This document shows, piece by piece, positions 6,140 through 15,323 of a stretch of 23,568 nucleotides of DNA. Positions within the stretch are counted from its first letter, which is position 1. Each line of letters begins with the position of its first letter. Source of the DNA: an uncultured Erysipelotrichaceae bacterium (GTDB lineage: Bacteria; Bacillota_I; Bacilli_A; Erysipelotrichales; Erysipelotrichaceae); NCBI GenBank assembly GCA_946621045.1, contig CAMOOA010000007.1:1-23568 (forward strand), given 5' to 3'. The translations under genes and the position numbers were made by a program. Under the pieces are notes generated by a model, which searched no databases, was not told the origin of the DNA, and saw only the letters and a program-made list of their open reading frames with translations.

Positions 6140-7549
6140 TCAGTTTCCGAGCAGGCCGTCCCCGTAATACATCAGATTGCGCACATACGGCATATGGGTT
6201 TCCGTATCCACGATAAGCAGAGTCAGATCCGCAAACGGCTCGATTTCCGCCGCATACACCGTTTCCCCGCTCACGATCGCATTTGATCCGTCGGGTTCGG
6301 TCCAGATACAGAACCCGTTTTCCTCATGCGAAGCTTCCTGAACGGTTACGGAGATATCCGCTCCCCGCTGCACATATACCTTTTTTCCTTCCGTGCGGAG
6401 TCCGGTATCCCGGAATCCGTCCAGAAGATCCAGATCAAGCGAAGTGACCGCAACCGCCGCATAGGTCGTTCCGTCCGCAAACATAAGCAGCCCCGCCGCA
6501 TCCTTTGCAGTGTTCATATAGGCAAGCAGCCCCTGTTTTGTCTGTTCGCTTACCGGTTCTTCGGAAAAGTCCTCCGGATAGCGCTGACGGATCGTCTTTG
6601 ACCAGTGTGCGGCGCCGTAAAGGTTGAAATGTTCCCAGTCATGGAAATACCGGGTCGCCGCCGTATCGGTCAGAGCGTCATACATCGCATGTTCATATCC
6701 GCTCACGAGGTCCCGGTAATAGCTGTCCCGGGCAGTGCGGTATTCCGAAGTCAGAACGGAATTGCCGGTCTTCGGAAGCGACAGGATCCGGGCAGTAATC
6801 CCATGTTCTTCACAGAGTTCAAGGATTCTCCGGTAATACCGGTCAAAGAGTTCATTGACCGTATAGGACTCATAAATGTTCGGATCCGTGTCATGATACA
6901 TGTCGGTGGTAAGACCGATATACGCGCCCCGATGCAGCGCAACGGCGTCATAGTTTGCCTTGTTGCCGTCATACCGTCCGTTGAATCCGGCATTCAGAAG
7001 CGCAGGAAGATACCGGTTGGGAAGCGAAAGATCATAGCTGAGCAGCCGCATTTCCGCATCCTCCAGGGCGATGTTTTCTTCGCCGCAGGCACGCGCCTCC
7101 TTCAGAAGTTCCCGCTCCTGCGCCGGCGTAAGCAGATGGGAATAGACGGTCCGCTCATAAAACATATTGTCATAAAGCATGTGGTAATCCATGAATGAGA
7201 GATACACCGTGCGCGGCGCATCATGGTGCGCCAGCCAGTTTTTCAGCACATAATAGTTTTCCGCCGGCGTCGTTCCGCCAAGCGCAAGATTAACCGTTCC
7301 TTCCGAAAGCAGTTCGGGAAGATATGCCGCATTGGCCGAGGAGTCACCGAGGATGAGCGTTTCATAATACCGTGTGTTCCCGTCTTCTGTGACATCACGG
7401 TTCCAGAGATAATATGCCGTTTCATCATCTCCGTACCGCATCATTTCGTTCGCCGTATAAACGCACAGTAAAACGACCGGCAGAAGGATCAGGCATCCCA
7501 TGCCGAGTATCTTTCCGAGTTCTGTCCATGCATTCCGCTGTTTTGCCAT
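6140..7549 (-). CDS. SGNH-type O-acyltransferase partner of MBOAT (AlgJ/DltD-like)
   Basis: This is a 469-residue protein with one N-terminal membrane anchor (about residues 15-33) and the rest predicted outside the cell. It has the SGNH/GDSL marks. LILGDSS gives the nucleophile Ser70, ALGGTTPAENYY (89-100) supplies the second block, and DWEHFN gives the Asp304-His307 dyad. In the known paired systems (AlgI/AlgJ/AlgX, PatA/PatB, DltB/DltD) a membrane MBOAT passes an acyl group out and an SGNH partner places it on a glycan. The MBOAT gene lies immediately upstream with nine bases between them, and AAGGAG stands five bases before this ATG. The likely role is O-acetylation of the surface glycan. 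The C-terminal 120 residues look like an extra beta-rich domain I cannot name. Confidence 0.85.
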   Translation of the reverse strand: MAKQRNAWTELGKILGMGCLILLPVVLLCVYTANEMMRYGDDETAYYLWNRDVTEDGNTRYYETLILGDSSANAAYLPELLSEGTVNLALGGTTPAENYYVLKNWLAHHDAPRTVYLSFMDYHMLYDNMFYERTVYSHLLTPAQERELLKEARACGEENIALEDAEMRLLSYDLSLPNRYLPALLNAGFNGRYDGNKANYDAVALHRGAYIGLTTDMYHDTDPNIYESYTVNELFDRYYRRILELCEEHGITARILSLPKTGNSVLTSEYRTARDSYYRDLVSGYEHAMYDALTDTAATRYFHDWEHFNLYGAAHWSKTIRQRYPEDFSEEPVSEQTKQGLLAYMNTAKDAAGLLMFADGTTYAAVAVTSLDLDLLDGFRDTGLRTEGKKVYVQRGADISVTVQEASHEENGFCIWTEPDGSNAIVSGETVYAAEIEPFADLTLLIVDTETHMPYVRNLMYYGDGLLGN

Positions 7550-7558
7550 GCTTACTCC

Positions 7559-8959
7559 TTAAAACTGCATATAGATGAATTCCGCGCCGGAAAGATTGAC
7601 CGACAGGATCACAAACATCAGGATGATCCAGACCGTAAGGATCCGCAGCACTATACTCTGTTCGAGGAAGCGGTCCATGAGATTCCCGTGCCGGTACTGC
7701 CGATAATCCGCACAGAACAGCAGAATCAGCGCTGCCGCAAGAATCCGCATATTTCTCGCATCGAGACCGAGCTCATAGAACCGGTCGGAAAACAGAATGC
7801 CGAAGCTGCCGGGACGGCATGCCCGGATCAGAATATCCAGTGCCTCGCGCACACCCGCGCTGCGGAAGAATACCCAGGCGGCGGAAACCAGTCCGAATGT
7901 TAACAGCGTATGAAACAGACGGCTGCTGAAACGCCCCTGCCCCGTTTTCCGGTTGGGAAACACGAGTCCTTCCGCAATCTGAAACAGACCGTGCAGCGCG
8001 CCCCATACAAGGAAGGTCTTTCCGGTTCCGTGCCAGAATCCGCTCACCAGAAAGGTAATCATCAGATTCCGGTATGTCTTCCATTTCCCCCGGCGGGATC
8101 CGCCGAGCGGAATATACACATAGTCTTTCAGCCATGTGCTCAGCGACATGTGCCAGCGGCGCCAGAATTCCTTTACCGAATCCGCAAAGTACGGCTGATG
8201 AAAATTATCCGGCACCGTGATTCCCAGGCCGTGCGCCAGTCCCTTTGCGATCAGGGAATACCCCGCAAAGTCGGCATAGATCTGAAGGCTGTAGGCAATC
8301 ACCGCAAGGATGACCGGAAGCCCGTGCAGATTGGGATCGCCGTAGACCGTTGACGAAAGAAGCGCGCACCGCTCCGCCACCGCAAGTTTGAGAAAATAAC
8401 CCCAGAGGATCCACAGAAACGCCTTTCGTATGCGTGCATAGGATAACGGCACCGGCTCCCTGCGGAGCTCCTGCGCAAATGCGTCCGCCCGCAGGATCGG
8501 ACCGGATGTCACAACCGGAAAGAACGACAGAAACAATGCCGTTTCCGGAAAGGAAAGCGGACTGTCCGTCTTTCCTTTATAAAGATCGCAGAGATAGCCG
8601 ATCGCATTGAGGGTAAAAAAGGAAAGTCCGACCGGCACAAACAATGAAAAGGAAACCGGCAGTCCGAACCACGTGCCAGCTGCCCGGTTCATGAACCGGA
8701 TCGAACTCAGCATTCCCGCAAGAAGAACGACAGACGCAGTGAATACTGCCCCGGAACGGTTCCTGTGGATCAGCCGGGCCGCCAGGAATGTGATCAGAAT
8801 GATTCCAGAGAGTACAAGCAGAGAAGGAATGCCGAAGGTACTGTAAAACACCAGGCTCGCCGCCAGGATATACCATGTGCGCAGCTTTGCGGGCACTGCA
8901 TAGCAGAGCAGCACTGCCGCCGGCGCAAATATGACAAATAACAGACTGTTAAACTGCAT
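7559..8959 (-). CDS. MBOAT family O-acyltransferase (AlgI/DltB-like)
   Basis: This is a 466-residue polytopic membrane protein with about 11 predicted helices. The MBOAT signatures are clear: PVGLSFFTLNAIGY near 109-122, YADFAGYSLIAKGLAHGLG at 228-246, EFWRRWHMSLSTWLKDYVYI from 264, and GFWHG with the proposed catalytic His310 followed by HG at 323-324. Family members channel acyl groups from a cytoplasmic donor to an extracellular acceptor. It begins 11 bases inside the end of the upstream YfhO gene with GGAGGAG upstream, and is followed by its SGNH partner. The closest functional classes are AlgI and PatA (acetyl) rather than DltB, because no dltA or dltC is nearby. The acyl group is therefore probably acetate, which is inference. 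Confidence 0.95.
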   Translation of the reverse strand: MQFNSLLFVIFAPAAVLLCYAVPAKLRTWYILAASLVFYSTFGIPSLLVLSGIILITFLAARLIHRNRSGAVFTASVVLLAGMLSSIRFMNRAAGTWFGLPVSFSLFVPVGLSFFTLNAIGYLCDLYKGKTDSPLSFPETALFLSFFPVVTSGPILRADAFAQELRREPVPLSYARIRKAFLWILWGYFLKLAVAERCALLSSTVYGDPNLHGLPVILAVIAYSLQIYADFAGYSLIAKGLAHGLGITVPDNFHQPYFADSVKEFWRRWHMSLSTWLKDYVYIPLGGSRRGKWKTYRNLMITFLVSGFWHGTGKTFLVWGALHGLFQIAEGLVFPNRKTGQGRFSSRLFHTLLTFGLVSAAWVFFRSAGVREALDILIRACRPGSFGILFSDRFYELGLDARNMRILAAALILLFCADYRQYRHGNLMDRFLEQSIVLRILTVWIILMFVILSVNLSGAEFIYMQF

Positions 8960-11495
8960 GACTCCTCCGCAGGGTTCTGATCAGAAGGATCAGAAACAGA
9001 ACAATGCATACCGCGCTGACCGCGCTTCCGATATACAGTCCGCGCGGCACATAGACAAACCGGATCTCATGATGTCCTTCGGGAAGCGCAAAGCCGATAA
9101 AGGACGTATTCACCGTTTCCGGCTCGATCTTCTCCCCGTTGACATATACCTTCCATCCCGGATCGTACGGTACGGAAGTCGCAAGATATTTTCCCTCGCC
9201 GGTGACCGTGATCTCAGCGGTGATGTTCCCCCGCTCTTCCGACTGTAAGACAAGCGTATCACAGGTTTCCCGCTCTTCCGTCAGTTCCCCGAGGGCGCGG
9301 TCTGTCATCCAGTATACATGCGCCTCTGCCGGCGCAGCCGTAAAGAATGCATGATGCATGTAAATGCCGATTGCATCGCACGGCTCTTCGATCCGCACGG
9401 CATGATATCCGTACTCCGTGAATTCCTCATAGGCGATGACCTCGCCGCCGCGGTACAGCTCATAGCTTCCCGCACCGGAGGGTTCCGTGCTGCTGTAATC
9501 GATATACAGTGTTCCCGGCTCCGCAAACTCATATTCCAGCACGGAATTGTTTACCGTGCCGAGATTTTCAAACCGGCGGTCACTCTCCGGACGCAGCGTT
9601 CCGCCATCGGTAAGGATGCCTGACGCAAGCAGATAATCCTCGAAGGAGCGGTCCCCTTCCTCCGCATACGCCGCATCGATCAGCCGGCTGTCCGCATAGC
9701 CAAGCGCCGTCGCTGTATCCCTGTGATAGACAGCGACCGGACGTCCGAGGGCGTCCTGTGTTTCCGCATACAGCGAATATCCCGGCGGCACAAAGGAATC
9801 CGGCTTTGTCTGAATGACCCAGGTATTGCCGAAGACATTATAGGAAAGAAACTTGGACGGCAGATACGGCAGGAACCAGTCTTCACTGACCCGGCGGTGA
9901 TAATATGCCGCAGAAGCCGGATTGAAAACACTGAAGTAGAATGAGTTGCCGCGGAAATGCTTCGCCATGGGCAGAAGATAATTCTCGGCAGTCTCCTCAT
10001 CGGTGCCGATCCGGTAAAACCCGGTATCGGCCTTCTGAATCTCTTCAATCACCGAAGTATCAAACAGCGCCGTCTCATATTCCCGCGCCCGCTCTCCGGT
10101 GCCGATCGTGATCACGGTTCCGTTGACGACCCGGACCGAAAGACACAGCAGCGCTTCCAGCATCATGACCGTCCGGAACAGTTTCCCGTTCCCCCGGCAC
10201 AGCGAGACGGTATATCCCGCAAGCGCAGCGATCAGAAGCGGAACGATCATGACCAGCGCCTTCCGGTTTGCGGCGGTATGCGCAAGAATGCCGGCCGCGG
10301 AAAACAGCACCAGCAGTACAACACAGCCGATGCAGGATTTCTTCAGAAGCGGAAGATCCAGTTCATCGCGGTGTTCCAGGAGAATGACCAGCGCAAGCAC
10401 ATGAAAGATAATGAAGTAAAAACACCACCTGCTTGCCTGGTTGCCGTTGAACAGGTAATAGAACAGCGGCACCAGCGCGCAGAACGTCAGAATGAGCAGT
10501 GTATTCCGTACCGGTTTCAGTTCTCTGATCCGTGTGCGTACCAGCTGCGGAAGAATCAGCGGTGTCAGGATGAAACTGTAGCTGAACAGCGCATAGGTGC
10601 GGATCGTCCCCTCCTGAAACGGCGAGGAGAACAGATTGAAATCATAGTCATTGAGAACCGGTGAAAACAGCGAGGTCACAAGCCGGAAGAGTCCGCCCGG
10701 CGTCAGAAAGAACAGCTCCGGAGAAAGGAAACCGCCCGAGGAGCCGCCCACGCGGCCGGAGGTAAGCAGGATCACCGCATCCATCACGAATACCGCTCCC
10801 GCCATGCCAAGGCCGAGAAGATACATGCAGAACGGTCCGGCAAGCTTTTTCAGATATTCCCGGAAGGAAAGCTTCCCGTGGATCATGAGAAGACGCGCCG
10901 AAAGATAGAACAGGATCAGCCAGCTGGCCATATACATCGTAAACAGGTCCAGCACCGTGATCAGCGCGATTACGACCGGAAAGAGAAGTTTCTTTCTTCC
11001 CTGCAGGTTTTCCTCCATGACATACAGCAGAAGACACAGATACATCCATGCGTCCAGATAACTGTAGTAATGAAACTGGAACACCGCCCATCCGCAGAAC
11101 GTCATGATGACTGTCCCGGCAAAGCGCGCGGTTTCATCCTTCACAAGATTTTTCAGCCAGAGAAAGGAAAATACAGCCGCAAGGCTCAGGGAGAGAATGG
11201 TGGTCAGCGGAAGCACATCGGGAATCATGCGTGCATCCGGCAGTAACAGAAGCAGCCAGAATGTCGGCGAGCCGAGATACGCGAGAAACTGAATCGCATT
11301 GGATGCGCCGAAGCCCATCTCCCAGTTCCAGAACCCGAACGTTCCCGAACGGATATCATGCCAGAGCGAAACCGTCAGCGGAATCACCTGCCGGGTTTCG
11401 TCTCCCCAGTAGTAATACCGGAGACCCGGGCATAAAAAAATGAACCCGAAAAACAGGCAGAGCAATATCACAATGGGGCCGACTGTCTTTTTCAC
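8949..11495 (-). CDS. YfhO family membrane protein, putative GT-C glycosyltransferase
   Basis: This is an 848-residue protein with about 12-13 membrane helices in the first 450 residues. Asp32 in the first outer loop (YYYWGDETRQ) matches the acidic residue of GT-C enzymes, and the large C-terminal region is extracellular. It ends with the YfhO hallmark PYDPGWKVYVNG, a beta-rich segment, and a last membrane helix. In Bacillus subtilis and Listeria, YfhO-type proteins transfer sugars from polyprenyl phosphate onto lipoteichoic acid. The start codon is GTG, nine bases after the previous stop, with no convincing Shine-Dalgarno site. Translation probably depends on coupling to the YfhO gene upstream. 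The gene overlaps the MBOAT start by 11 bases. The acceptor here is unknown. Confidence 0.9.
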   Translation of the reverse strand: MKKTVGPIVILLCLFFGFIFLCPGLRYYYWGDETRQVIPLTVSLWHDIRSGTFGFWNWEMGFGASNAIQFLAYLGSPTFWLLLLLPDARMIPDVLPLTTILSLSLAAVFSFLWLKNLVKDETARFAGTVIMTFCGWAVFQFHYYSYLDAWMYLCLLLYVMEENLQGRKKLLFPVVIALITVLDLFTMYMASWLILFYLSARLLMIHGKLSFREYLKKLAGPFCMYLLGLGMAGAVFVMDAVILLTSGRVGGSSGGFLSPELFFLTPGGLFRLVTSLFSPVLNDYDFNLFSSPFQEGTIRTYALFSYSFILTPLILPQLVRTRIRELKPVRNTLLILTFCALVPLFYYLFNGNQASRWCFYFIIFHVLALVILLEHRDELDLPLLKKSCIGCVVLLVLFSAAGILAHTAANRKALVMIVPLLIAALAGYTVSLCRGNGKLFRTVMMLEALLCLSVRVVNGTVITIGTGERAREYETALFDTSVIEEIQKADTGFYRIGTDEETAENYLLPMAKHFRGNSFYFSVFNPASAAYYHRRVSEDWFLPYLPSKFLSYNVFGNTWVIQTKPDSFVPPGYSLYAETQDALGRPVAVYHRDTATALGYADSRLIDAAYAEEGDRSFEDYLLASGILTDGGTLRPESDRRFENLGTVNNSVLEYEFAEPGTLYIDYSSTEPSGAGSYELYRGGEVIAYEEFTEYGYHAVRIEEPCDAIGIYMHHAFFTAAPAEAHVYWMTDRALGELTEERETCDTLVLQSEERGNITAEITVTGEGKYLATSVPYDPGWKVYVNGEKIEPETVNTSFIGFALPEGHHEIRFVYVPRGLYIGSAVSAVCIVLFLILLIRTLRRSHAV

Positions 11496-11504
11496 AGGTT
11501 CATT

Positions 11505-13733
11505 TTAGCATTTCACAGCGTCTGCGTGCGCGCATCTTCGATGACGGCGGTCCAGCAGAAGAAGCACGATAAAGCCGAGTACTCCGATTCCGCTCAGAAG
11601 AATGCCGCCCTTCAGTCCCGGACTCATGAAGTTCAGTTCGACCGTATGCATGCCCGCTTCCAGCGGGATCCCGATGAAGCCGCCGTTTACATTCACGATT
11701 TCCGCCGGGACACCGTCTGTCCGCACGGACCATCCCTTTGCGCACGGGATCGGCAGGTACAGAATATTGGGTGCCGAAAGATCAACGGTTCCCCGCAGAT
11801 AATCCGTCGTGACGATCTCCGCCGCAAACGGCGCAAAGGAAGCCTGATCATACCGGCTCAGATCGAATTCCGGATCGGATACGAAGACGCCGTTTTTCAG
11901 CTGCGAAACCGAGCTGACGGACGCAAAACGTCCGACCTTCTCCCCGGCATATCCAAATCCCGGACACGACAGGTTCCGCCAGACACCGAGGCTGTCCTCC
12001 AGCGAAGTCACATATTCATAGTCCCTGCCCGCCGGCAGTTCTGATTCATTTTCCGCAAGCACATACCGCACCCCGAGCATATCCAGCGCATCCGGATTGG
12101 TAATGTCGATCCGATGCTCGGAAATTCCCATCAGGGAAAGAAACGGATTGGTGGTTGTATCATACAGGCTGTTATAGGTGCGTACGCTCAGAAAATCGTA
12201 GCGCATCGAATTGTTCAGATCGGGATAGCCCGGAAGACTGTCATCGATCGGAAACCAGGTCCGAAACAGAAGCGAGGGATCCGTATCCATGAGATAGGCA
12301 AATTCCGGACTGCTGAGCCGGTAATCGGTATAGACCACATCATGAAAGAAGCAGTACTGCATGAATGCCGAACAGCAGCCGATTTCAAGCACCGAAAGGA
12401 TCAGCGCAGGCTTTGTCTTTCCCCGCGCATACAGAAACCACTCCACCCCCGCAAGCACAAGACATGCAAGAAGAGAAGCATAGTGCGGAAGATACTCCGC
12501 ATCCGTACCCATGATCACGGCGGTCAGAATCAGCGAACCGATGCAGAGCATGCCGCAGCACAGCGCAATTCTGCGCACGGAGCGCGCATCCCTTTCCTCA
12601 TCCATCGCCCTTCCCGCACACAGAAGCACGATGATTTCAATCACGAACATCCAGCGCATCGACGGGTCGGACAGTCCGTGAAAGATGACCGACAGCGGTT
12701 TGAGCCAGGCGGAAACCGCAAGCACGGCAGTCAGGATCAGCCATGCCCGGTGTTCCTTCTTCATCATCCATGACAGCGCCGTGATCAGCGGAATCACCGT
12801 GACGAACAGCGTATACCAGTATCCGTAGCCGTTGTCATCCAGCCGGAAGAGATTCGCATATCCGGTATAGACCGGAAACGGCGAATTCACAAAGCTGAGC
12901 AGCCACCCGGCATACACCTTGAGCGGCCAGAACAGCCCGCTGTTGTTTACCGCACCAACGCGCGGATTCTGTATGACATAAAGCACCGCCGGCACAAGCA
13001 GAAACCCGGCTGCGGCCATGCCCGCAAGATAGGCGCCGAGCAGATGAACAAGATCGCCGAGGAATTCCCTGCGGCTGACATGACGCTCGCTTTCGCGAAC
13101 GATGCAGTACAGCAGAAGCAGTAAGGATGCCGGCCACATCAGATAGTAATTGGTCAGAAAGAGCAGGAATACGGCGAGCGCCGCAGGCAGATGCCGGCGG
13201 TTCTGAAAATACAGTTCCGCCCCGAGAAGCAGTAACGGCAGGAATGCATAAAACCGGTGAAACATGTACTGCCCGATATAGAGCATTCCCCATCCGCCGA
13301 AGCTGTAGATCAGGCTCAGAAAGCGGGCATTTCCTGCAGATACGGATGTCTTCCGCAGAAATGCATACATCGCAAAGCAGGCTATATAAAAACAGAGGAC
13401 CGTCTCGATCAGCAGCGCTGTTTCAATGTCAAACAGAAAAAACAGCGGCAGAAAGACATCCCCGGTTACGTAGTACGCCATTGCGGAATAAAAATCCGTT
13501 CCGAGAAACATCCGCCAGGAATACAGCGGAAGTCCCCTGCCCGCAAGGCAGTCACGGATCAGCCGCACCCATTCCTGATAGAAGACCGGATACTGAAACA
13601 TCTGGTCATTGTTAATATGAAACGGACGGATCCGGAACAGATACATGCCGAAAACAAGCACGGCAAGTCCGGTGCACTCCGCCAGCAGAATCCCGGCGGA
13701 AGAAAAATCTCGTGTCCTGTGTTTCGCTGTCAT
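11505..13733 (-). CDS. YfhO family membrane protein, putative GT-C glycosyltransferase
   Basis: This is a protein of about 742 residues with some 13 membrane helices. An early outer loop contains INNDQMFQYP (Asp43 in this numbering), the family position for the GT-C acid. The C-terminal extracellular region ends in KGWSVRTDG and a final helix (GGILLSGIGVLGF), as in YfhO proteins. It is clearly related to the next gene but well diverged, which suggests a different donor or acceptor. I chose the ATG at 13733. A GTG at 13769 would add 12 residues, overlap the flippase stop by eight bases and has GGAAGGG upstream, so it is a serious alternative. The role is inferred as transfer of a lipid-linked sugar outside the membrane. 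Confidence 0.88.
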   Translation of the reverse strand: MTAKHRTRDFSSAGILLAECTGLAVLVFGMYLFRIRPFHINNDQMFQYPVFYQEWVRLIRDCLAGRGLPLYSWRMFLGTDFYSAMAYYVTGDVFLPLFFLFDIETALLIETVLCFYIACFAMYAFLRKTSVSAGNARFLSLIYSFGGWGMLYIGQYMFHRFYAFLPLLLLGAELYFQNRRHLPAALAVFLLFLTNYYLMWPASLLLLLYCIVRESERHVSRREFLGDLVHLLGAYLAGMAAAGFLLVPAVLYVIQNPRVGAVNNSGLFWPLKVYAGWLLSFVNSPFPVYTGYANLFRLDDNGYGYWYTLFVTVIPLITALSWMMKKEHRAWLILTAVLAVSAWLKPLSVIFHGLSDPSMRWMFVIEIIVLLCAGRAMDEERDARSVRRIALCCGMLCIGSLILTAVIMGTDAEYLPHYASLLACLVLAGVEWFLYARGKTKPALILSVLEIGCCSAFMQYCFFHDVVYTDYRLSSPEFAYLMDTDPSLLFRTWFPIDDSLPGYPDLNNSMRYDFLSVRTYNSLYDTTTNPFLSLMGISEHRIDITNPDALDMLGVRYVLAENESELPAGRDYEYVTSLEDSLGVWRNLSCPGFGYAGEKVGRFASVSSVSQLKNGVFVSDPEFDLSRYDQASFAPFAAEIVTTDYLRGTVDLSAPNILYLPIPCAKGWSVRTDGVPAEIVNVNGGFIGIPLEAGMHTVELNFMSPGLKGGILLSGIGVLGFIVLLLLDRRHRRCAHADAVKC

Positions 13734-13761
13734 AACGCAGATCCCATCCGTGTTTCTTCTG

Positions 13762-15213
13762 TCAGGCACCGGCAGAGCCCTTCCGGTTCTTCAGCGCGGA
13801 AAGCGCCTTGAAGGTCAGTTCTTCGCGGGTGATGAGCAGCATAGCCGCATAGACCGCCATGCCGGCCGCAACCTCCGCAAACGTATAAAGGGTTCCGACC
13901 GGAAGAATTCTCGTAAGTCCGGTTACGGTCACCGCCATCAGTGCGGTTCCGAAGACATAGATAAAATACGACCGGGTCAGGAAGTGAAATTTCACCTTCG
14001 AGCGGATCAGCATCAGCTGAATGGCCGTGACCGTCAGTTCGGCAATGATACTGCCGATGATCGCACCGTAGGCGCCGAAGCGCGGAATCAGAATCAGGTT
14101 GATGACAAAGTTCACGCAGGAACCGGCAATAACCGAAGCGCTGTACTGGTTGTACATGCCGGTCGGCACCATGTACTGAATGCCGGTGACATTGGACATC
14201 GAGATCAGTATGATGACCGGACATCCCAGCATGATGAGATCGCCGAGGATCGGCCATACCGGGATATACCAGGACATGAAGGTTTTTGCGATGGCCATCA
14301 TGCCGAAGCACATCGGCAGCGCCAGCATGACGGACAGCTTCATCGTCGTGCTGATATAGCCCTCCGCCTTCTTTGCGCCGTCGGCGTCATTGTAGTAAAC
14401 ATTCGTCACCCGCGGCAGCATCACCGAGCCGATGCTGGTGATCAGCATCAGAAACATCTTCACGATATTCATCGAGGTCTGGTAATACTGCACATGATCG
14501 GTGCTGTACAGCGTACCGACCATGGTCTGATCGAGCATCGTGTAGACCGAAATGGCGATCGTCGGCACAAACAGCTGGAACGTCGCCCGGAAGTGATGAC
14601 GGTAGGCATCCTTCAGGGAGATCGGCTTAAAGGTCAGATACTGCCTCAGCTGCATGAACATGATGGCCTGTCCGACGAGCTCCGCGCCGACATTGATGAG
14701 AATATAGAGCCAGATATCCTCCGGCTTTTTGCATAGCGTCAGGATCAGGAAAACCCCGAGGCATTTGACGATGATGTTGCGGATGCTTGCCTTCTTGAAG
14801 TCTTCGACACCGTAGAAAAACCAGGTGATGTCCAGCATCGTCGCCAGCATCGTCAGTCCGGTCAGATAGTAGTACATCCGCCCTTCCCGGAATACCGCCG
14901 TCACAAACAGGTAATAGGCGATCATCGCAATGAGCATGTTGGATACCTGCATGGCGAAGATCTCAAAGAAGGTCGTGTTTCGAAGCTCGGTATCATCCCG
15001 GACCTTTGCGATCTGCCGGTTTCCGTACGTATTGACGCCGAGGATACCGAACAGAATGAACCAGTTCATGATCGAACCGGCATACTGGTAGCTTCCGAGC
15101 GGCTTGACGCCGATGTGGCTTGCGGTATACGGCGCAACGATCAGAGGCAGAATGATCTTCACCAGCTGGTAAAGTATGTTGTAAATATAATTTTTAACTA
15201 TCTTTTTATCCAT
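13762..15213 (-). CDS. Wzx-like oligosaccharide flippase (polysaccharide transporter family)
   Basis: This is a 483-residue protein with 12-14 predicted membrane helices and no large soluble domain. The N-terminus (KNYIYNILYQLVKIILPLI, then APYTASHIG) matches Gram-positive Wzx/RfbX-type proteins of the MATE-like superfamily. It should flip a lipid-linked oligosaccharide repeat unit to the outer face. It is the first gene of its unit. The ATG follows the -10 hexamer by only 16 bases and has no Shine-Dalgarno sequence, so translation may be nearly leaderless. No Wzy polymerase or priming sugar-phosphate transferase is seen in the window; they may lie outside it. The family call is firm, the substrate unknown. 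Confidence 0.92.
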   Translation of the reverse strand: MDKKIVKNYIYNILYQLVKIILPLIVAPYTASHIGVKPLGSYQYAGSIMNWFILFGILGVNTYGNRQIAKVRDDTELRNTTFFEIFAMQVSNMLIAMIAYYLFVTAVFREGRMYYYLTGLTMLATMLDITWFFYGVEDFKKASIRNIIVKCLGVFLILTLCKKPEDIWLYILINVGAELVGQAIMFMQLRQYLTFKPISLKDAYRHHFRATFQLFVPTIAISVYTMLDQTMVGTLYSTDHVQYYQTSMNIVKMFLMLITSIGSVMLPRVTNVYYNDADGAKKAEGYISTTMKLSVMLALPMCFGMMAIAKTFMSWYIPVWPILGDLIMLGCPVIILISMSNVTGIQYMVPTGMYNQYSASVIAGSCVNFVINLILIPRFGAYGAIIGSIIAELTVTAIQLMLIRSKVKFHFLTRSYFIYVFGTALMAVTVTGLTRILPVGTLYTFAEVAAGMAVYAAMLLITREELTFKALSALKNRKGSAGA

Positions 15214-15229
15214 AAGAAAAACCGGAATT

Positions 15230-15238
15230 ATTATAGCA
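15230..15238 (-). promoter_or_regulatory. Extended -10 promoter for the flippase-YfhO-MBOAT operon
   Basis: The minus strand reads TGCTATAAT, an extended -10 with a perfect TATAAT at 15235-15230. The flanks CCGGAATG (before) and CCGGTTTTT (after) nearly repeat those of the promoter at 6084. There is no clear -35. The imperfect palindrome GGACTGCGCTGTCC lies upstream and could be an operator. The expected start gives a leader of only about ten bases before the ATG at 15213. Confidence 0.68.
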
Positions 15239-15277
15239 TTCCGGACAATGTCAGGACAGCGCAGTCCGAATCACGCA

Positions 15278-15298
15278 GAAACCGGCACCGCAGGTTTC
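15278..15298 (-). terminator. Weak stem-loop after the GT10 gene
   Basis: Between the GT10 stop and the flippase promoter, GAAACC (15298-15293) can pair with GGTTTC (15283-15278) across a nine-base loop. No U-run follows, so it is at best a weak terminator. The 110-base gap also contains the palindrome CACCGGTG. The rfb unit may read through into the flippase operon. Confidence 0.25.
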
Positions 15299-15323
15299 CT
15301 TTGGCACCGGTGTGTTTCCGTAT

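Noticed and set aside
7559..8959. Reading the MBOAT/SGNH pair as DltB/DltD for teichoic acid D-alanylation
   Set aside because: No dltA or dltC is present, and the SGNH protein has the AlgJ-like DxxH plan. O-acetylation fits better.
11501..11511. TGCTAAAAT on the minus strand, which looks like an extended -10 before the second YfhO gene
   Set aside because: It overlaps the stop codon of the upstream gene and lies ten bases from the GTG. The genes are clearly in one unit, so chance similarity is more likely.
13645..14736. A 363-codon plus-strand open frame opposite the flippase gene
   Set aside because: It is His/Arg/Gln-rich, as expected for the complement of a membrane protein gene, and has no family features.
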